From: Lachnospiraceae bacterium
GTDB lineage: Bacteria > Bacillota > Clostridia > Lachnospirales > Lachnospiraceae
Length of the DNA stretch: 64,000 nt
Direction: 5' to 3'
Assembly (NCBI GenBank): GCA_003979345.1
Contig: RYVZ01000009.1
Span: forward strand, 27,370-91,369
Positions 60,550-64,000 of this stretch are shown piece by piece. The notes under the pieces were generated by a model. That model saw only the letters and a program-made list of their open reading frames with translations. It was not told where the DNA came from and did no database searches. The first letter of the stretch is position 1. Each line of letters starts with the position of its first letter. The position numbers were made by a program, and so were the translations under genes.

Positions 60550-61716
60550 ATGAATCACATATCGTTGCGCATTGCCGACTTGCGCAAACAAGCAAAGGTG
60601 ACTCAGCAGGAGCTGGCGGACAGCATCGGGGTATCCTTTCAGACGGTCAGTAAATGGGAAACCGGGATCAATATGCCGGATATTACTGTTCTTCCGCTGC
60701 TGGCGGATTATTTTCAGGTTTCGACGGACCAGCTATTAGGCTTGAAACCGCTTGACGGAGAGACATATATTCCGGAAGCGACAGCCACAAAGGAATTTTG
60801 GAACCGAAAACTGGAATATCTTTTGCGGACACGAAAGGGCGGCTGGAATGGCGACTATGCCCAATTTCTCGTTTCGCAGGTTTGGAAGATTGACAAACCG
60901 ATTTCTGTATTGGACTGCGGCTGCGGATACGGATTTCTGGGCTTGCTGCTGCTTCCCTGTCTGCCGGAGGGAAGTACCTATACGGGAATTGACTTTGCAG
61001 AGGATTTGATCCAAAAAGGAAAAACACTGTTTGAACGGCAAAAAACAGCGGCTGATTTTAAAGGTAAAATCTTTGATTTTACCTGCCAAAATGTGTTTGA
61101 ATATGCAGCCGAAAACCAGTACGATTTTGTCGTGTGTCAGGGGGTTCTCAGGCATTTGGACGATCCGGCGGCGTTTATCCGGAAAATGATCCAATTTGCG
61201 AAACCGGACGGGTACGTCGTATGTATTGATGCAAACAGGGAATTTGAATGCTGCGGGCTCTATATTGACGGCATGAATTATCAGCAATTATGCAGACATG
61301 AAGGACTGGAAAAAAAGTGGCAGACCGAGCTTGCCATGCAGGGACGGGATTATGCGGTAGCGATCAGGACCGCACATATGATGCAGAAATTGGGATTGGT
61401 TGATGTCAATGTAAGAATGAACGATAAGGTAGAGTTTGTTACGACACAATCTGAAAATTATGAGGAGACAAAAAATGATTTTGTAACCTATAACGATTGG
61501 TCATCCGGCTTAAGTGAAGAGGAAAGGGAAAAACGGATTCTCCATTTATTAAATCATGGATTATCCCGCAGGGAAGCCGAGGATTATTGCGATCGAAATA
61601 TCGAGATCGCGAATTTCTTTGCGGATCATCCCACTGCCGGGTATACCTTTGTGAAAGGAAAAATGATCTCTTATGGGAAAAAGACAGGGAAATGGGGGAT
61701 AAACAATGAACGATAA
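60550..61716 (+). CDS. HTH (XRE) domain fused to SAM-dependent methyltransferase
   Basis: 388 residues from ATG 60550. Residues 1-65 are a Cro/C1-type HTH (TQQELADSIGVSFQTVSKWE); residues about 115-240 a class I methyltransferase with VLDCGCGYGFLGLLLLP and TGIDFAEDL; the C-terminal part is helical. The fusion suggests a regulator that methylates a small molecule or senses SAM. GGGAGG seven bases ahead of 60550. It overlaps the Nudix gene by 11 bases, so the two are coupled. Confidence 0.88.
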   Translation: MNHISLRIADLRKQAKVTQQELADSIGVSFQTVSKWETGINMPDITVLPLLADYFQVSTDQLLGLKPLDGETYIPEATATKEFWNRKLEYLLRTRKGGWNGDYAQFLVSQVWKIDKPISVLDCGCGYGFLGLLLLPCLPEGSTYTGIDFAEDLIQKGKTLFERQKTAADFKGKIFDFTCQNVFEYAAENQYDFVVCQGVLRHLDDPAAFIRKMIQFAKPDGYVVCIDANREFECCGLYIDGMNYQQLCRHEGLEKKWQTELAMQGRDYAVAIRTAHMMQKLGLVDVNVRMNDKVEFVTTQSENYEETKNDFVTYNDWSSGLSEEEREKRILHLLNHGLSRREAEDYCDRNIEIANFFADHPTAGYTFVKGKMISYGKKTGKWGINNER

Positions 61717-62161
61717 TTACAGTTTTTCGGTGGGGTGTATGGTAAGAAAGAAAAATCAGGTTCTGCTTGTCAGACATACCTATGGCAATGCCAAGGGAAA
61801 ATTATTGATTCCGGGCGGATTCTGCCACGAAAATGAATTGCCGGAGGAGGCGGCTGTGCGCGAAGTTTTGGAAGAAACAGGTATTACGGCACAAGTGAAG
61901 CGTATGGCAGGCATACGCTGTGACAGAAAGAATTGGTATCTGCTATTGGAAATGGACTATTTGGACGGCATACCTGTAAGCGACGGATGCGAAAACAGTG
62001 AAGTCTTGTTCTGTGAAATAGCAGAGGCTTTAACTCGAAGCGACTGCACGGAAATAACAAAAGCTATACTCAAAAAAATGCTCGATGATTCTGCGGATTA
62101 TCTAAATTCCAATATGGAATATAAAGCGCACAAAGAGGGTCAGGCTTCGCTCTATATCTGA
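61706..62161 (+). CDS. Nudix hydrolase
   Basis: 151 residues. The Nudix box is complete: GGFCHENELPEEAAVREVLE then ETGI, with the metal-binding REVLEE. Such enzymes hydrolyse nucleoside diphosphates linked to another group; the substrate is not readable. Its start lies inside the end of the HTH-methyltransferase gene, and its stop is one base from the stop of convergent mscL. Confidence 0.92.
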   Translation: MNDNYSFSVGCMVRKKNQVLLVRHTYGNAKGKLLIPGGFCHENELPEEAAVREVLEETGITAQVKRMAGIRCDRKNWYLLLEMDYLDGIPVSDGCENSEVLFCEIAEALTRSDCTEITKAILKKMLDDSADYLNSNMEYKAHKEGQASLYI

Positions 62162-62162
62162 T

Positions 62163-62555
62163 TCATTTCCTTTCTTTCAGCAAATCCCTGATTTCCATGA
62201 GAAGCTTCTCTTCCGCAGAAGGTTCCGGCGCCTTTTCAGGTTCGGGATCCTCTGTTTTTTTGCGCTGGAAGCGGTTAAAGGTTTTTACGACAAGAAACAG
62301 GATAAAGGCGGTCAGCAGGAAGTTGATGACAGCCTGAATAAAAACGCCGAGCGTGATACTCGCGCTGCCGACTGTTAAGCAGATACCGGAAAAGTCAACG
62401 CCGCCGATGATCATACCGATGAGCGGCGTGATAATGTCGCCGACAAGGGAGTTGATGATGGCGGTGAACGTGCTGCCCATGATGATACCGACTGCCATGG
62501 TCATGACATTGCCTTTTGAGATAAATTCCTTAAATTCACTGAAAAATTTTTTCAT
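62163..62555 (-). CDS. mscL: Large-conductance mechanosensitive channel
   Basis: 130 residues: N-terminal amphipathic helix (KKFFSEFKEFISKGNVMTMA), first membrane helix with the GIIMGSTFTAIINSLV pore-lining pattern, a periplasmic-side loop, second helix (FIQAVINFLLTAFILFLVV) and a charged C-terminal bundle (EEKLLMEIRDLL). It opens under membrane tension to release solutes in hypo-osmotic shock as a pentamer. It has its own promoter and a structured leader. Confidence 0.96.
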   Translation of the reverse strand: MKKFFSEFKEFISKGNVMTMAVGIIMGSTFTAIINSLVGDIITPLIGMIIGGVDFSGICLTVGSASITLGVFIQAVINFLLTAFILFLVVKTFNRFQRKKTEDPEPEKAPEPSAEEKLLMEIRDLLKERK

Positions 62556-62593
62556 ATGCAGATTCCCCTCATATTGTGATTCGACGGGTGGTA

Positions 62594-62702
62594 ACGTCGG
62601 TGCTTAAAAAGACGCCGGCGGTCAAGCATTCTATCGGATTCTTAAGTGTTTGCAGTAGATGCTGACCGGACCGCACGCGGTCCTCCTCCCCGGAACCGAC
62701 GC
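62594..62702 (-). ncRNA. Structured 5' leader of mscL, candidate cis-regulatory RNA
   Basis: On the minus strand an outer stem pairs GCGTCGGT (62702-62695) with ACCGACGT (62601-62594). Inside lie a perfect hairpin GGACC-GCGTGC-GGTCC (62683-62668) and a second stem GGTCAGCAT (62667-62659) with ATGCTTGACC (62629-62620). The three stems form a closed multi-branch fold in a leader of about 150 bases. I compared it from memory with ydaO, yybP-ykoY, THF and M-box consensus elements and found no convincing match. Confidence 0.45.
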
Positions 62703-62712
62703 TTTTGGTAAG

Positions 62713-62741
62713 ATTATAGCATGTGGGGGAGGGTGGTGCAA
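62713..62741 (-). promoter_or_regulatory. Promoter of mscL
   Basis: On the minus strand TTGCAC (62741-62736), 17-base spacer and TATAAT (62718-62713). The start codon is about 155 bases downstream, leaving a long leader. Confidence 0.8.
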
Positions 62742-62901
62742 CTGGTTTTGACGGGGGAACTTTATGGTTTTTTTGTGGGAACAGGCAAATGCAAGCTATA
62801 GAAGAGATTAGAATGCAAGCCACGCTTCACACAGGTCTTTCAAGTGCTTTTGTATAGATAAAGGCATTTTCTCACATTTTGGCTGTTTGATAGGAAATAA
62901 G

Positions 62902-63129
62902 TCACAGTTTACATTTTCCTTCTACTTTCCAAAATTGACAATTACCAATATCTATTCTTGCAAAATTTTTGTCGCAATCCATTTGCCTGATACCATATAC
63001 TAGGTGTTTTTTTCCTCTATAAGCGGTACCCATTTCGTCGGTATCATAAACTATAAAATATGTGTCTGGATCAAATCTGTTAGACACGACCGTACCTATT
63101 TCTAATTGAAGAAATTCATATTCCGTCAT
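62902..63129 (-). CDS. Small hypothetical protein
   Basis: 75 residues, MTEYEFLQLEIGTVVSNRF and then a beta-rich chain (DTYFIVYDTDE, YGIRQMDCDKNF, CQFWKVEGKCKL). GAAAGG stands upstream of ATG 63129. It reads as an ordinary soluble protein. Not recognised. Confidence 0.5.
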   Translation of the reverse strand: MTEYEFLQLEIGTVVSNRFDPDTYFIVYDTDEMGTAYRGKKHLVYGIRQMDCDKNFARIDIGNCQFWKVEGKCKL

Positions 63130-63497
63130 ATGTGTTATGCCTTTCTCTATCAGCCAAGACTTTTATTTATTATGTTACCATAATTATGGGGGAGTGAAAA
63201 TATAGAGTTTTCTAAGCCGATTTTCTATTTTTATCATAAAGGAGGACTCTGGCGACACGACAACATCCTTTACAAACTACAGAAGGGATAACTGTAATAT
63301 CCACGAGCATCACATGATGAATTTTTTAGAAGTTATGTTTTTTTGCTTGAAGAATTGCATTTGTAGGAATTGGAATGTATAATAGGATCGAACAAAACTA
63401 TCATCGGACATGAATATGTTGGTGTTTCGGCAGTGGAAGAGCGAACGGATCAGCATAAAGGATAGTAAGAAAAAACGGAAAGGATATTTCATCACTT
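63130..63497. other. AT-rich intergenic stretch, no supported gene
   Basis: AAAGGAGG at 63239-63246 looks like a strong ribosome binding site, but no start codon follows it at a suitable distance, so this may be the end of a deleted gene start. Nothing else is recognisable. Confidence 0.4.
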
Positions 63498-63923
63498 ATG
63501 AGCACTGAGATCACGAATAAAACTGCGGTTAGATTTGTCCTGAAATTGTTTTCCTACGCTAAGACCTTAACGATCGTCATGTTTTCTATGGTGCTTGCCA
63601 ATACGATTTTTATGTATGTCGTGCCAATGTTCACAGAAAAAATCGTCGACGGTTTTTTAACGGAAAAGCAGGCGGGCATCTCATATGGCATTTTTATTGC
63701 GTATGCGGTGATTCTGTTGGCTTCGGTGCTTTCGAAAAATATGGAACGCTTTACTGCCATAAAGCACAGTGAGGTCATTGGAGACCGGTTCAGGAAAGAT
63801 TTTTTTTGTATTCTCTTTGAAAAAAATTATGTGGAATTTCATAAAAATTCTTATGGGGATGTGGAGACTGTGGTTACCTCATGCATTGAGGATGTGAATG
63901 ATGCTGCCTGTTATTTATATTAA
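63498..63923 (+). pseudogene. ABC exporter, N-terminal transmembrane fragment
   Basis: 141 residues covering the first two or three helices of an exporter-type (ABC_membrane) domain: VRFVLKLFSYAKTLTIVMFS, PMFTEKIVDGFL, IKHSEVIGDRFRKDFF and NYVEFHKNSYGDVET. A full half-transporter has about 580 residues including the ATPase, but this frame stops at 63921. The next 77 bases to the window end do not continue the homology in any frame I can see. Truncation by deletion or insertion is likely; the window end prevents certainty. Confidence 0.65.
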
Positions 63924-64000
63924 AAGTAAAATTTTTCGTTTCAAAGAGTAAGTATTTGATGTAAAATAAGCCATAAGGAATCCTTTCTTTTTTGTTTAGT

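Noticed and set aside
1..64000. CRISPR arrays, rRNA and tRNA genes
   Set aside because: No spaced repeat array and no tRNA- or rRNA-like sequence was recognised; the short tandem repeats at 4659 and 10963 have no spacers.

Overview
This window looks like chromosomal DNA of a Gram-positive, endospore-lineage anaerobe of the Clostridia, most likely Lachnospiraceae. That is an inference from gene families, not from a marker gene: no rRNA or tRNA is visible. The families are glnA followed by an ANTAR regulator, Hsp33, a PdaB-like deacetylase, a Csp-like subtilase, an LIC_10190-type membrane protein, many BlaR1-like M56 proteases and clostridial-style purine-rich ribosome binding sites. Most genes are moderately GC-rich. 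Islands around 16.6-19.6 kb, 21.2-28.4 kb, 47.2-48.8 kb and 55.0-55.9 kb are clearly AT-rich and hold most of the broken genes.

Layout. 1-9.6 kb: tail of a glycosyltransferase, glmS behind a hairpin-rich leader, a membrane-anchored HtrA protease, a nucleoside-hydrolase lipoprotein, a ClpX with a very long linker and a subtilase. 9.9-14.4 kb: carbamate kinase (with CRP/ArcR-like palindromes and a 4x20 bp repeat upstream), a MATE exporter and a chemoreceptor. 14.6-24.3 kb: two BlaI/BlaR1-type (M56) sensor modules flank gene debris (adenosine deaminase-like gene, truncated nucleotidyltransferase, histidine-kinase and FtsX permease fragments). The second M56 protein carries an extracellular RCC1-like domain, and its promoter is covered by a nested perfect dyad. 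24.3-28.4 kb: a frameshifted DUF1906/peptidoglycan-binding protein and two further interrupted genes. 28.6-34.8 kb: an envelope operon (MBOAT O-acyltransferase, SGNH esterase, polysaccharide deacetylase) and a large secreted Ig-like/Gly-rich surface protein. 34.9-37.7 kb: hisC, a DUF368 (PopT-like) transporter and a methyltransferase.

37.8-47.1 kb is the most unusual part. It is a tandemly duplicated four-gene cassette: a 129-residue secreted protein, a lipoprotein, a 688-residue fused ABC-2 permease and an ABC ATPase. The paired secreted proteins and the paired permeases have identical lengths. The first ATPase is cut off exactly at its P-loop, so one intact ATPase appears to serve both copies. 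The two secreted proteins share signal peptide and mature N-terminus but differ in their C-terminal halves, as expected for a specificity-diversifying, bacteriocin-like or self-protection system. No described system is recognised with certainty; lactococcin-972-type loci are the closest architectural analogy.

47.1-64 kb: an MFS exporter preceded by a tiny Cys-rich reading frame, hslO, an FMN-bind-like membrane protein, glnA-ANTAR, a second MATE, a second deacetylase, a GNAT enzyme, a ribbon-helix-helix regulator with an internal amber codon, a polytopic membrane protein, a nucleotidyltransferase with an internal opal codon, a DJ-1/PfpI protein lacking the Cys nucleophile, an HTH-methyltransferase with four AAAATC-N3-GATTTT palindromes in or near it, a Nudix hydrolase, mscL behind a structured leader, and the truncated start of an ABC exporter.
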